The notes below the pieces were generated by a model. It was not told the DNA's origin. It did not search any database and worked only from the letters and a program-made list of their open reading frames with translations. Below, in pieces: positions 28,129 to 36,955 of a stretch of DNA of 64,000 nt (positions are counted from its first letter, which is position 1; each line of letters opens with the position of its first letter). Both the position numbers and the translations under genes were made by a program. Source of the DNA: an uncultured Duncaniella sp. (lineage in GTDB: Bacteria; Bacteroidota; Bacteroidia; Bacteroidales; Muribaculaceae); the NCBI GenBank assembly GCA_910589485.1, contig CAJUSW010000002.1, positions 1 to 64,000 on the forward strand, given 5' to 3'.

Positions 28129-30141
28129 ATGCGTTCAGTCAAGCAGTTGAGACTCCTCTTAGCGATGATAGCGGCCGCCGTGATGGTGGCTTGCGCCAAT
28201 ATGGGCCGTCCTGAAGGCGGTCCGCGCGACGAGACGCCTCCCGTATATGTCCGCTCCAATCCCTCTCTCGGACAGCTCCGCGTCACCAACAACAAGATCA
28301 CCGTGGATTTTGATGAAAACATCACGCTCGACGATGCCATGAACAAGATTGTGGTATCGCCCGCCCAGCGCACAACCCCGGCTATCACATCCAACGCCAA
28401 GCGAGTGACTATAGAGCTGCGCGACACTCTCCTGCCCAACACCACCTACACCATCGACTTTGCCGATGCCATCAAGGACCTCAACGAGGGCAACGTGCTC
28501 GACGGCCTCGCGATCGACTTCGCCACCGGCGACACCATCGACACCCTCCGCCTCTCGGGAATGGTGTTCGAGGCCCGCACTCTCGAGCCCGCCCAGGGCA
28601 TGCTCGTGGGCGTGTACTCCAACCTCTCCGACACCGCAATTTCCACACTCCCATTCGAGCGCATCACCAAGACCAACCAGCTTGGCGAGTTCACCATACG
28701 CAACCTCAAGGCTGGCACCTACCGCGTGTATGCCCTCAACGACGTCAACCGCGACTATCATTGGGACCGCTCCGAGGATGTGGCCTTCTATGACGTGACA
28801 GTCTCCCCCACCTCCGAGCCGGCCACCGTCACCGACACCCTCACACGCGAGAACGGCGTGCGCGACTCGCTCGTGACCCGCAACATCACCCGCTTCCTCC
28901 CCGACGACCTCCTGCTCACGTGGTTCAACGAGGGATATGCCTCCCAGTATCTCAAGGACTACAAGCGACCCGAGCGCAACAAGATAACATTCCAGTTCGG
29001 AGCCAAATCCGACACTCTCCCCATCATCCGCCTGCTCAACACCCACCGTGCTGGCGATGAGATCTCCACCTGGACCGCGCTCGACGCATCTCCCACCCTC
29101 GACACCCTCACCTACTGGATCACCGACACCTCGCTCGTGGCGCTCGACTCCATCACCCTCGAGGCCACCTATCTGCGCACTGACACCACCGACAACCTCG
29201 TGTGGGGCACCGACACGCTGAAATTCAACTTCCGCAGTCCCAAGAAAAAGGAGGAGAAAGAGAAAAAGAAACGCAAGAAAAAGGACGGTGAGGAGGAGGA
29301 AGACTCCATTCCCCCCGTTCCCCACATGGAACTGCGCGTGACCTCCGGCTCAAGCCAGGAGCTCAACATGGGCCTCGCACTCGGTGCCGGCACCCCCGTG
29401 GCCCGCTTCGACTCCACCGCCGTGCACCTCGAGATGCTCGTCGATTCCACCTGGTATCCCATCACCCGCCCGACGTTCTCCCGTCCCGAACCGCTTCACC
29501 CCATGGTCTACACCGCCCCCTACGAATGGGAGGAGGGCACCAAATACAAACTCGTGATCGACTCGGCCGCCATGGTCGACGTCTACGGACTTGACAACGC
29601 CCGCCTTGAACACGAGTTCACCACCAAAAAGAGCGACGACTATTCGGCCGTATCGTTCAACATCTCAGGCCTCGACGGTCGCAAGGCCGTGGTGGAAGTG
29701 CTCAGCACCTCCGATGCCCCCGTGGCCTCAGCTCCGGTCGAGGGCAATCTCGCCACCATCGAATATCTCAAGCCCGGCACATATTATGCCCGCCTGTTCA
29801 TCGACGCCAACGGTGACGGCAAGTGGACCACAGGTTCCATCGCCGATTCCATCCAGCCCGAGGAGGTGTACTACTACCCCAAGAAAGTCACCCTGAAGAA
29901 GAACTGGACCATCGAGCAGAGCTGGGACATCAACGAACTGCCCGTCGACAAGCAGAAGCCGATGGAGATCAAGAAGAACAAGCCCAAACGCAAGAAGGGC
30001 GAGCAGGACGACCGTCCCGCCGGAGATGAGGACGAGGAGGATGACTTCTTCGACGATCCCTTCATGAACTCAGCCACCCGTAGCGGAAACCTGCTCAACA
30101 GTGGCGGATATGACAATGACTACCGTTACCGCAACTATTGA
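28129..30141 (+). CDS. Ig-like-domain lipoprotein
   Basis: Exported protein of 670 residues with lipobox MVACAN (Cys22). After GGPRDETPP comes a bacterial Ig-like (SbsA-type) domain (about 38-130: NKITVDFDENITLDDAMNKI and LPNTTYTIDF), then further beta-sandwich repeats, including a carboxypeptidase-regulatory-like part with LNDVNRDYHWDRSED. A charged linker (KKEEKEKKKRKKKDGEEEED, about 371-392) and a Lys- then Asp/Glu-rich tail are unusual. The protein is conserved in Bacteroidetes, but its task is unknown. It begins the run of overlapping genes to 33527 and overlaps the next start by 1 nt. Confidence 0.85.
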   Translation: MRSVKQLRLLLAMIAAAVMVACANMGRPEGGPRDETPPVYVRSNPSLGQLRVTNNKITVDFDENITLDDAMNKIVVSPAQRTTPAITSNAKRVTIELRDTLLPNTTYTIDFADAIKDLNEGNVLDGLAIDFATGDTIDTLRLSGMVFEARTLEPAQGMLVGVYSNLSDTAISTLPFERITKTNQLGEFTIRNLKAGTYRVYALNDVNRDYHWDRSEDVAFYDVTVSPTSEPATVTDTLTRENGVRDSLVTRNITRFLPDDLLLTWFNEGYASQYLKDYKRPERNKITFQFGAKSDTLPIIRLLNTHRAGDEISTWTALDASPTLDTLTYWITDTSLVALDSITLEATYLRTDTTDNLVWGTDTLKFNFRSPKKKEEKEKKKRKKKDGEEEEDSIPPVPHMELRVTSGSSQELNMGLALGAGTPVARFDSTAVHLEMLVDSTWYPITRPTFSRPEPLHPMVYTAPYEWEEGTKYKLVIDSAAMVDVYGLDNARLEHEFTTKKSDDYSAVSFNISGLDGRKAVVEVLSTSDAPVASAPVEGNLATIEYLKPGTYYARLFIDANGDGKWTTGSIADSIQPEEVYYYPKKVTLKKNWTIEQSWDINELPVDKQKPMEIKKNKPKRKKGEQDDRPAGDEDEEDDFFDDPFMNSATRSGNLLNSGGYDNDYRYRNY

Positions 30142-31199
30142 TGAGCCAGCAATCTACCCCATCTGCCCCCACAGCTGCACGCCACAGGCAGTCGCCACTC
30201 GGGCTACTGCTTAAGTACGGTGTTCCCGCGGTCATCACCGTGGGGCTGTGCTACCTGTTGGTCAAGGGGATGGATCTGCGCGAGATGTGGCACACCATCT
30301 GCACTGAGTGTGACTTCCGGTGGATAGCCGGCAACATCATCCTCGTGATAGGCGCCCAGGTGGCGCGTGCCGCCCGTTGGAGGCTTCAGCTCCGTGCCCT
30401 CGGCATCAAGGCCTCGCTGTGGGTGCTGTCGCTCAGCGTGTTCGGCACCTATGCCGTCAATCTCGTGTTTCCGCGCCTTGGCGAGATATGGCGCACAGGA
30501 TTTGTGGCCCAGCGACAGAAAGCCCCGTTCACCACAGTGTTCGGCTCAATGGTGGCCGACCGCCTGGCCGACACTGTCGCAGTAGGGCTCATATCGCTTG
30601 TCACCTTCTTCCTGGCCGGGCCTCAGCTCATGTCCTACCTCGGCCAGAATCCCCAGCTCATGTCGCGCATCATGTCGTTGCTCACATCGCCCGTCCTGTG
30701 GGGATGCGTGATCACGGTACTTGCAGGATCCACCCTCATCTGCGTGAAATATCCTCAGAACAGGGTCATCTCCACCCTGCGCCGCATCTGGAACGGACTA
30801 TGGAAAGGATTTGCCGTCATCGCCCGCATGAGGGGCAAAGGTCAATGGCTATTCTACACCATAATATTATGGGCATGCTATTACCTGGGGCTCGGATGCG
30901 CATTCATGTCCTTCCCTCTCACCGCCCAGGTCATAGCCCTGCACGGCCTCACCGCTCTGCTGGTGTGCTTCGTCCTCACCAGCCTCTCCATGCTCGTCCC
31001 CTCCAACGGCGGCATCGGCCCCTGGCAGTGGGCCATGATATTTGCTCTCGGACTATATTCGGCCGATATCCCCGGCCTCGACAAAAGCTATATGGCATCA
31101 TTTGCCAACCTCTCCTTAGGGGTTCAGACAATTAGTTCCATCATTCTGGGTCTGTTCACATTCGCTTGGATAGCCCTGGACAAACGATCAAAAAGATGA
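30141..31199 (+). CDS. LPG-synthase-TM / flippase-like integral membrane protein
   Basis: Membrane protein of 352 residues with about eight segments, in the family of lysylphosphatidylglycerol-synthase membrane domains (UPF0104/AglD-like). Typical stretches are NIILVIGAQVARAARWRLQL, VNLVFPRLGEIWRTGFVA and the late PSNGGIGPWQWA. The catalytic aminoacyl-transferase domain is absent, so it is a flippase-like or lipid-related protein rather than MprF. I take ATG 30141, which overlaps the preceding stop (TGATG). A TTG one codon earlier is also open. It overlaps the next gene by 4 nt, so translation of the set is probably coupled. Confidence 0.85.
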   Translation: MSQQSTPSAPTAARHRQSPLGLLLKYGVPAVITVGLCYLLVKGMDLREMWHTICTECDFRWIAGNIILVIGAQVARAARWRLQLRALGIKASLWVLSLSVFGTYAVNLVFPRLGEIWRTGFVAQRQKAPFTTVFGSMVADRLADTVAVGLISLVTFFLAGPQLMSYLGQNPQLMSRIMSLLTSPVLWGCVITVLAGSTLICVKYPQNRVISTLRRIWNGLWKGFAVIARMRGKGQWLFYTIILWACYYLGLGCAFMSFPLTAQVIALHGLTALLVCFVLTSLSMLVPSNGGIGPWQWAMIFALGLYSADIPGLDKSYMASFANLSLGVQTISSIILGLFTFAWIALDKRSKR

Positions 31200-31855
31200 A
31201 ATGGATTGACGACCAAGACGACTACTTCCTCCGCGACTTCAACGACAAGAGCGGCGACAACCGTAGTGACGACAACAGCAACGAGCCCGCCGGAACAGGC
31301 TCCACCGCCCCGACAGGCGCCCAAGGCTCAGTCCCGGCATCATCATCCGACGTTACCGCCGAAGGCTCGCGCCCGGCAGGAAATGAATTCTCATTCGGGA
31401 ATACCGGAAGTGGCTCATCATCCGCTACCGTCGGCAACGGCGACACCGCATCCACCCAGGAGACACCCCGGCGCAAACGCCGGAGAGCCCGCCGACGGCT
31501 CATATGGTTCTTCGTGATACTCTTCGCGATCCTTGGCACAGCATTCTACATCCGCTATTTCGTGCCCTATACCTCCGACACCCTCACCTCGGGCTACATC
31601 ACCCTGGTCGAGAAGCGTGGCATATTCTTCAAGACATTCGAGGGCGAGATGATCAGCGAGAGCCATCTCAACGACACCTCCCAGATATATTCGCGCGACT
31701 TCTTCTTCTCCATCCCCAACGACTCGCTTGGCCGTCTGGTACAGTCGTTCCAGGGCACAGGCAAGCGCGTGACCCTCACCACCCAGAAATATTACGGGAC
31801 ACTCCCCTGGAGAGGATCCCAGAAGATCATCGTAACCAACGTGACCGCACAATGA
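31196..31855 (+). CDS. Conserved membrane-anchored protein of unknown function
   Basis: The start at ATG 31196 (219 residues) overlaps the preceding stop by 4 nt. An acidic opening (MKWIDDQDDYFLRDF) precedes a low-complexity linker rich in Ser, Thr, Gly and Pro (about 25-80). A basic patch KRRRARRR leads into one membrane segment (LIWFFVILFAILGTAFYI, about 101-118), and a beta-rich exported domain of about 100 residues follows, with LVEKRGIFFKTFEGEM and KYYGTLPWRGSQ. Similar Bacteroidales proteins have been labelled 6-phosphogluconate dehydrogenase. Nothing in this sequence supports that name. Confidence 0.8.
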   Translation: MKWIDDQDDYFLRDFNDKSGDNRSDDNSNEPAGTGSTAPTGAQGSVPASSSDVTAEGSRPAGNEFSFGNTGSGSSSATVGNGDTASTQETPRRKRRRARRRLIWFFVILFAILGTAFYIRYFVPYTSDTLTSGYITLVEKRGIFFKTFEGEMISESHLNDTSQIYSRDFFFSIPNDSLGRLVQSFQGTGKRVTLTTQKYYGTLPWRGSQKIIVTNVTAQ

Positions 31856-33123
31856 ACCTACGCATACTCCCCCCCGAGGACTTCCTTGAGGCCCGCCTCT
31901 CGCTCCCGCTGTCCAAAAGCATGAGCGCGAGAGCACTCATCATCAACCACCTCACCCCCGGAGCCGCGCCGATAGGCCCCGTGGCTGTGTGTGACGACAC
32001 CGACGCCATGGCATCGGCACTGGACGGCGACACCGCCCCAGGTCACCGCACCGTCAATGTGGGCGCCGCCGGCACCACAATGCGCTTTCTCACGGCCTAC
32101 TACGCCGCCACCCCCGGAGCCGACATCACCCTCGACGGCTCGGAGCGTATGCGCCACCGCCCCATCCGTGTACTGGTCGAGGCCCTGAAATCGCTCGGAG
32201 CCGACATCAGTTATCTCGGTGAGGAGGGCTATCCCCCGCTCAGGATCCACGGCTCCCGCCTCAAGGGGGGCGAGCTGTCGCTCGATGCCTCGGTAAGCTC
32301 CCAGTACATCTCGGCCCTGCTGATGATAGCCCCGGTCATGACCTCGGGATTACGCCTCACCCTGCTCGGCGACATCACCTCGCGCCCCTACATACTCATG
32401 ACCCTCAAGCTCATGGAACACTACGGCGTGGAGAGCGATTTCACCGTCAACACCATCACAGTCCCCGCCGGAGGCTACAAGGCACCCGCCACCCCCATAG
32501 CCATCGAGGGCGACTGGAGCGCAGCGGCCGCATGGTATGAGATAGAGGCCCTCTCGGCCGGAGCCATCACCATCGACAACCTTGCCCGTCAGTCATGCCA
32601 GGGCGACCGTTGCCTTGCCGACATATTCGCCCGCCTCGGCGTGGTGACCGAGTGGGAAGGCGAGAACGGAGGTTCCGATCTGCTCGCCAATCCCGATGCC
32701 GATGCCCGTGCCAACATAGATTTCTCCGATTGCCCCGACCTGGCCCAGTACGTCACAGTGACATGCGCCATGCTCGGCATACCCTTCCACTTCACCGGCC
32801 TGCACACCCTCGCCATCAAGGAGACCGACCGCGTGGCCGCCCTCCACAACGAGCTGGTGAAACTCGGCGTGATCATCGATACCTCAGTGCCGGGCACCAT
32901 GCGCTGGGACGGCCGTCGTGTCCCCATCCGCGAGATGCCCGTGTTCGACACCTATGCCGACCACCGCATGGCCATGTGCCTCGCACCCGTATCGCTCTAT
33001 GTCCCGGGCATAATCATACGTGATGCCGAAGTGGTCACCAAGAGTTATCCCGACTTCTGGGAGCATATGCGTGCCGCCGGATTCACACTCCTTGACGCCG
33101 ACGAAGAACCTGCCGACCTATGA
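31852..33123 (+). CDS. aroA: 3-phosphoshikimate 1-carboxyvinyltransferase (EPSP synthase)
   Basis: Shikimate-pathway enzyme joining shikimate-3-phosphate and PEP, cytoplasmic. Starting at ATG 31852 it has 423 residues, close to the family norm. Landmarks are LSKSMSARALI (Lys22), GAAGTTMRFLTA (about 74-85), SSQYISALLM, and KETDRVAALHNEL with DTYADHRMAM near the C-terminus. The frame continues open upstream inside the previous gene, but that is a shadow. The 4-nt overlap ATGA and the N-terminus fix the start. It overlaps the following small gene by 4 nt as well. Confidence 0.96.
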   Translation: MNLRILPPEDFLEARLSLPLSKSMSARALIINHLTPGAAPIGPVAVCDDTDAMASALDGDTAPGHRTVNVGAAGTTMRFLTAYYAATPGADITLDGSERMRHRPIRVLVEALKSLGADISYLGEEGYPPLRIHGSRLKGGELSLDASVSSQYISALLMIAPVMTSGLRLTLLGDITSRPYILMTLKLMEHYGVESDFTVNTITVPAGGYKAPATPIAIEGDWSAAAAWYEIEALSAGAITIDNLARQSCQGDRCLADIFARLGVVTEWEGENGGSDLLANPDADARANIDFSDCPDLAQYVTVTCAMLGIPFHFTGLHTLAIKETDRVAALHNELVKLGVIIDTSVPGTMRWDGRRVPIREMPVFDTYADHRMAMCLAPVSLYVPGIIIRDAEVVTKSYPDFWEHMRAAGFTLLDADEEPADL

Positions 33124-33527
33124 CCGGAGCATTGATCATACTGGCCGTCACCATTCTCACCGGCCTCATCCTCTATCTCACCCGCGGAAAATCGGCCGCC
33201 ACCACTCCCGACAATACCCCCGCCGACACTACAACCCCCGAAAACGGGGAGGAGGAAGAAGAGGTGTGTTGCGGACGCCATGCCGTGTGTGAGAAAGGAT
33301 TGTTGAAACCCGAGGAGCTGTACTACGACGACGAGGAGCTCGACCGCTTCTCTGGCCGTGAGCCCGGAGCCTACACCCCCGAGGAGATCGAAGAGTTCCG
33401 CGAGATCCTCTACTCGCTCGCCCCTGGGGAAGTATATTCCTGGGGTGTAGCCCTGACACAGCGCAACGTCCCCCTTCCCGAACCCCTGCGCGACGAATGG
33501 ATAATGCTCTGCGACCAGCCGGCATAA
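33120..33527 (+). CDS. Small single-span membrane protein with CCG-H-VCEKG motif
   Basis: A 135-residue protein with one N-terminal membrane segment (ALIILAVTILTGLILYLT, 4-21). A Thr/Pro/Asp linker is followed by a very acidic EEEEE patch, then CCGRHAVCEKG (near 57-67) and a domain rich in Glu, Asp and Tyr (YYDDEELDRFSGREPG). The three cysteines and histidine within ten residues suggest metal or redox chemistry facing the cytoplasm, which is inference. I recall similar small Bacteroidales proteins next to aroA, sometimes labelled phospholipase without evidence. It overlaps the aroA stop by 4 nt. Confidence 0.75.
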   Translation: MTGALIILAVTILTGLILYLTRGKSAATTPDNTPADTTTPENGEEEEEVCCGRHAVCEKGLLKPEELYYDDEELDRFSGREPGAYTPEEIEEFREILYSLAPGEVYSWGVALTQRNVPLPEPLRDEWIMLCDQPA

Positions 33528-33571
33528 CCCCATAACCTTATAACCCTATAACCTTTGCTCGCCAGAGCAAA
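33524..33571 (+). repeat. Octamer array plus hairpin before the ABC permease gene
   Basis: Four in-phase 8-bp units ATAACCCC, ATAACCTT, ATAACCCT, ATAACCTT (33524-33555) run into the hairpin TTTGCTC-GCCA-GAGCAAA (33554-33571), and the next gene starts 7 nt later. The first unit contains the stop codon of the preceding gene. Confidence 0.65.
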
Positions 33572-33577
33572 TAAAAA

Positions 33578-34381
33578 ATGCTGTTAAACTACGATTTTTT
33601 CCGTAACGCCCTCATAGCCGTTGTGCTCCTGAGCATCGCATCGGCAATAATCGGTACATATATAGTAAGCCGCCGTCTCGTATCCATCTCCGGCGGAGTC
33701 ACCCACGCCTGCTTCGGAGGTCTCGGACTCGGCTACTACCTCGGGGTAAGCCCCATAGCCATGGCCGCCCTCTTTGCAATAGCCTCGTCTCTCGGAGTGC
33801 AATGGATGTCAGCCCGCCACCGTGTGCGCGAGGACTCAGCCATAGCCGTCATCTGGGCCATAGGCATGGCCATAGGTACGCTCTTCATATTCCTCACCCC
33901 CGGATATGTACCCGAACTCAACTCCTTCCTGTTCGGCAACATCCTCACCATCAGCCGGGCCGACCTTTGGGCGTTCCTCATATTCACGGGCATACTCATA
34001 CTATTCATGGCACTGATGCGCCACACAGTCATGATATGTGCCTTCGACCCCGACTTCGCCCGTGTGCGCGGACTCCGCGTCGGCCTCATTTCCACCATCA
34101 TGACAGTTATGGTGGCCGTGTGCATTGTTCTCACCATCAGGCTCGTGGGCGTGATGCTGCTCATGTCTATGCTCGCCCTGCCTCAGATGACCGCCGAAGT
34201 GTTCGTGAGGAGATTCGGATCCATCATGTGGCTCTCGGCCGTCATATCGCTCCTCTGTTCAGTGACCGGCCTGTTTCTCGCCACGGTGATTGAAGTGCCC
34301 TGCTCATCCCTGATAGTGCTCACCATGGCCACGGTCTACATCCTGGCCCGCATATGTGGCGCACTTCGCAACAAGGCATAA
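33578..34381 (+). CDS. ABC-3 family metal transporter permease (ZnuB/MntB-like)
   Basis: Inner-membrane permease of 267 residues with about eight membrane helices, of the family moving Zn, Mn or Fe ions. Diagnostic stretches are SRRLVSISGGVTHACFGGLGLGYYLG (about 32-57) and RLVGVMLLMSMLALPQMTAE (about 189-208). Neither an ATPase nor a solute-binding protein gene adjoins it in this window, so its partners must be elsewhere. A hairpin with an octamer array lies just before the start codon and could affect translation. A minus-strand terminator lies directly after the stop. Confidence 0.9.
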   Translation: MLLNYDFFRNALIAVVLLSIASAIIGTYIVSRRLVSISGGVTHACFGGLGLGYYLGVSPIAMAALFAIASSLGVQWMSARHRVREDSAIAVIWAIGMAIGTLFIFLTPGYVPELNSFLFGNILTISRADLWAFLIFTGILILFMALMRHTVMICAFDPDFARVRGLRVGLISTIMTVMVAVCIVLTIRLVGVMLLMSMLALPQMTAEVFVRRFGSIMWLSAVISLLCSVTGLFLATVIEVPCSSLIVLTMATVYILARICGALRNKA

Positions 34382-34413
34382 AAAAACGCTCCTTATTATA
34401 AGGGAAGCGTCTC
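34379..34413 (-). terminator. Terminator of the mini-gene
   Basis: On the minus strand ACGCT-t-CC-c-TTAT pairs with ATAA-GG-AGCGT and is followed by TTTTTT. It overlaps the last bases of the ABC permease gene and serves the 32-residue gene transcribed towards it. Confidence 0.7.
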
Positions 34414-34449
34414 TCAATGAAGGGTTGTAGTGATTAAGTACTCTTCGAA

Positions 34450-34548
34450 TCACTTCTTGGATGTTACGTCAAGATAAACCTCTGCACGTGCAAGACAATG
34501 ATTCATTTCGCGGTAAACCTTACCGGCTTTCTTAAGAAAATTGCTCAT
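34450..34548 (-). CDS. 32-residue mini-protein gene
   Basis: An open frame of 33 codons reading MSNFLKKAGKVYREMNHC then LARAEVYLDVTSKK and TGA. The product would be a basic amphipathic helix followed by a short strand. It is supported as a gene by its context. Upstream on the same strand is TAATTTTG (34665-34672). The leader has a two-step hairpin (34586-34620), and a terminator with a T-run follows 37 nt after the stop. I do not recognise a family. The alternative is that the transcript is a small RNA and the frame is chance, but the complete gene-like arrangement argues against that. Confidence 0.55.
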   Translation of the reverse strand: MSNFLKKAGKVYREMNHCLARAEVYLDVTSKK

Positions 34549-34585
34549 AATCAACAAACTAATATAAATTAAACCTAAAACATAT

Positions 34586-34620
34586 TCTGTCTCGTCCCAC
34601 GCCTGGGATCGTCCGACAGA
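34586..34620 (-). ncRNA. Structured leader of the mini-gene
   Basis: On the minus strand TCTGTC (outer arm) pairs with GACAGA, and the inner TCCCA-GGCG-TGGGA is a second stem. The internal loop is asymmetric. It lies 38 nt upstream of the ATG at 34548, in the predicted leader. Confidence 0.45.
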
Positions 34621-34774
34621 GCAATCCTTTTTTACTGCAATTATCTTTCGTTTACTTAACGCTGCAAAATTACAAAATGTTTTTGAATTATGTTATATAA
34701 CACATATTTTTTTATTCAAAAATCTCACGGCACCTATAAATCGGCCCTCCCGCCCAAAATTCGACACACAGCAC

Positions 34775-34805
34775 TTTGAACTAATTGGAAAATATTGTAC
34801 CTTTG
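34775..34805 (+). promoter_or_regulatory. Promoter of the PpiD/SurA-like gene
   Basis: TTTG (34775-34778), 19 nt, TACCTTTG (34798-34805), then an 80-nt leader to the ATG at 34886. Confidence 0.7.
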
Positions 34806-34885
34806 TGCGTTAATTGTGCAAGGACTCTACCTGCGCTCCTACTTAATATACCAAACCGAATAAATCAAAATCATCTAAACATAGA

Positions 34886-36955
34886 ATGGCAACACTCGAA
34901 AAAATCCGTAGCAAGTCAGTGCTCTTGCTGATCATCGTTGGAGCCGCCTTGCTGGCTTTTATCATCGGTGACTTCTTCACCTCGGGCCGCACACTCTTCG
35001 GCACCGGGACTACAATCGCCAAGGTAGGCGACCAAAAGGTAGATGTTCAGGAATTCCAGCGTCGTGTACAGCTGGCCTCACAGCAGGCCCAGCAGAACGG
35101 ACAGCGCATCGACAACGCCGTGCTCCAGCAGCAGGTGCTCGACGCAATGATCGCTGAGAAGCTCTTCAACCAGGAGATCAGCGAGCTCGGCATAACAGTG
35201 ACCGACGCCGAACTCACCGACATGATGGTCGGAAAAAACTCGGCCTACGTTGACCGCATGGTTCAGCAGCAGCTCGGCCTCCCCGATGCCGCCACAGCCC
35301 ACGACATGGCTTACAACCCCTCGAAATACGGCATGCCCCAGGAACAGGCCATGCAGCTCCAGCAGTACTGGCTCCAGATGGAGCAGGACGTGGAGAAAAT
35401 GCTCCTCCAGCAGAAGTTCCAGACCCTCTTCGGCGGTCTCCTCGTAGCCAACGACCTTGACGCCAAGGCCCTCTACGACGAAAACGCCCCCACAGCCAAC
35501 ATCGTCTACGCCAAAAAGGACTTCGCATCGCTCAACGATGATGAATTCCCCGTGGAGAGCTCCGACGTAAAGAATCTCTACAATCAGGAGAAGAACCTCT
35601 ACGCTCTCGACGAGCCCATGCGTCTGGTTAATTACATCGCCGTCAACATCATCCCCTCCCAGGCCGACGTTCTCGCCGGTCAGAAGAAGGTTGAGGACGC
35701 CATCCTCGCCCTCAACAACCAGCCCGAGACCCAGGGCCTCAGCGACATGCCCGAATTCGTGGCTGAGCGCGTGACCCTCTCGCAGGCCGATGTCGACAAG
35801 CAGAGCCGCCTCAAGGCCGCCCTCGATTCCCTCTCGGTTGGCCGTGCCGTCCTCGTCAACAAGACCGGCAACGACTATGCCATCACCAAGCTCCTCAACA
35901 AGTCTCAGCAGTCCGACAAAGTGACTCTCGACTTCATGGCCATCCAGGGCACCCGCGCTCAGATCGACTCGCTCGTCAACGCTCTCAACAACGGCACCCC
36001 CTTCGACTCAGTAGCCACCTCACCCCTCGTGGCCCAGTCGCAGAAGGCTATGGAAGTATCGCTTATCGATGCCAACGCACCCATGGTCAAGGATCTCATC
36101 GCCGACCGTGCCACCGGAGTCTACTTCGCCCCCGACACCCTCGCTGAGAACGGCCGCATTGTTCGCGTAGCCGAGCGCAACGCCCCCACCACCGTCTATG
36201 AGCTCGCCAACGTGACCTTCACCACCGAGCCCTCCAACGCCACCATCAACGAGCTTGAGTCTCAGCTCCAGAACTATGTAGCCACCCACAAGAGCGCAAG
36301 CGAGTTTGCCGACAGCGCCCAGGCCGGCGGTTACACCGTGTTCCCCTACTATGTATCAGCCTCAAGCCCCTCGCTCGGCAACCTCACCGACAGCCACGCA
36401 GCTGTAGCATGGGCTATGGAAGCCGACAAGGGCGACGTTTCCCAGATATTCGGTGACGTTCAGAGCGGCCACCTCCTCGCAGTAGCCCTCGAGGACATCT
36501 ACGAGGACTTCACCCCTGCCCGCGATCCTCAGCTCAACGGCGCCCTCACCCGTCGTGCTCGCAACGACAAGAAGGCGGCCAAACTCATCGCCGACTACCA
36601 GGACAAAGCCAACGACATCGCAGGATATGCCAAGCTGATGGGTGCCACAGTCGACACCACCACCGTTAACTTCGGTCAGCAGTTCATCCCCGGTATCGGT
36701 ATGGCCGAGAGCCAGATCCAGGGTCGTGTAGCCGTAGCCAAAGCCGGTGAACTCGTAGGCCCCGTACAGGGCAACAACGCCGTTGTAGTGCTCCAGGTTA
36801 CAGCCATCGACAACGAAGGCCGTCCCTTCGACGCAAGCGAGAGCGCAGTACGCTTCAACCAGCAGCGTGGTGCAGCCCGCATGGCCGGCAACCTCCCCGC
36901 CATCCTCATCGGCAACAAGAAAGTCAAGAACAACATGAATACTTTCTACAAGTAA
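34886..36955 (+). CDS. Membrane-anchored PpiD/SurA-like peptidyl-prolyl isomerase
   Basis: Envelope protein-folding factor of 689 residues. One N-terminal membrane anchor (VLLLIIVGAALLAFIIGDFF, about 11-30) leaves the rest in the periplasm. A SurA_N-type region follows (about 40-190: VGDQKVDVQEFQRRVQ, QVLDAMIAEKLFNQEISELGITVTDAEL), with very Gln-rich helices (QQAQQNGQRI, LQQQ, MQLQQYW). Later segments should contain PpiC-type domains (about 340-450 and 470-570), although the usual catalytic motifs are weak. It is a single-gene unit with a full promoter. A repeat-rich gap separates it from trpS. Confidence 0.88.
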   Translation: MATLEKIRSKSVLLLIIVGAALLAFIIGDFFTSGRTLFGTGTTIAKVGDQKVDVQEFQRRVQLASQQAQQNGQRIDNAVLQQQVLDAMIAEKLFNQEISELGITVTDAELTDMMVGKNSAYVDRMVQQQLGLPDAATAHDMAYNPSKYGMPQEQAMQLQQYWLQMEQDVEKMLLQQKFQTLFGGLLVANDLDAKALYDENAPTANIVYAKKDFASLNDDEFPVESSDVKNLYNQEKNLYALDEPMRLVNYIAVNIIPSQADVLAGQKKVEDAILALNNQPETQGLSDMPEFVAERVTLSQADVDKQSRLKAALDSLSVGRAVLVNKTGNDYAITKLLNKSQQSDKVTLDFMAIQGTRAQIDSLVNALNNGTPFDSVATSPLVAQSQKAMEVSLIDANAPMVKDLIADRATGVYFAPDTLAENGRIVRVAERNAPTTVYELANVTFTTEPSNATINELESQLQNYVATHKSASEFADSAQAGGYTVFPYYVSASSPSLGNLTDSHAAVAWAMEADKGDVSQIFGDVQSGHLLAVALEDIYEDFTPARDPQLNGALTRRARNDKKAAKLIADYQDKANDIAGYAKLMGATVDTTTVNFGQQFIPGIGMAESQIQGRVAVAKAGELVGPVQGNNAVVVLQVTAIDNEGRPFDASESAVRFNQQRGAARMAGNLPAILIGNKKVKNNMNTFYK

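Larger units (their letters stand above)
34549..34885. other. Divergent leader region, mini-gene / PpiD-like gene
   Basis: A 337-bp stretch without a gene. It holds the leader hairpin and a -7 box (TAATTTTG, 34665-34672) on the minus strand and the promoter of the foldase gene on the plus strand. The centre (34670-34740) is strongly A/T-rich. Confidence 0.5.

Noticed and set aside
31504..31851. An N-terminal extension of aroA
   Set aside because: The frame stays open upstream inside the preceding gene, but the known EPSP synthase N-terminus and the ATGA overlap place the start at 31852.
31196..31855. Label 6-phosphogluconate dehydrogenase for the small membrane protein
   Set aside because: No Rossmann motif or catalytic residues; one membrane helix and a beta-rich domain only.
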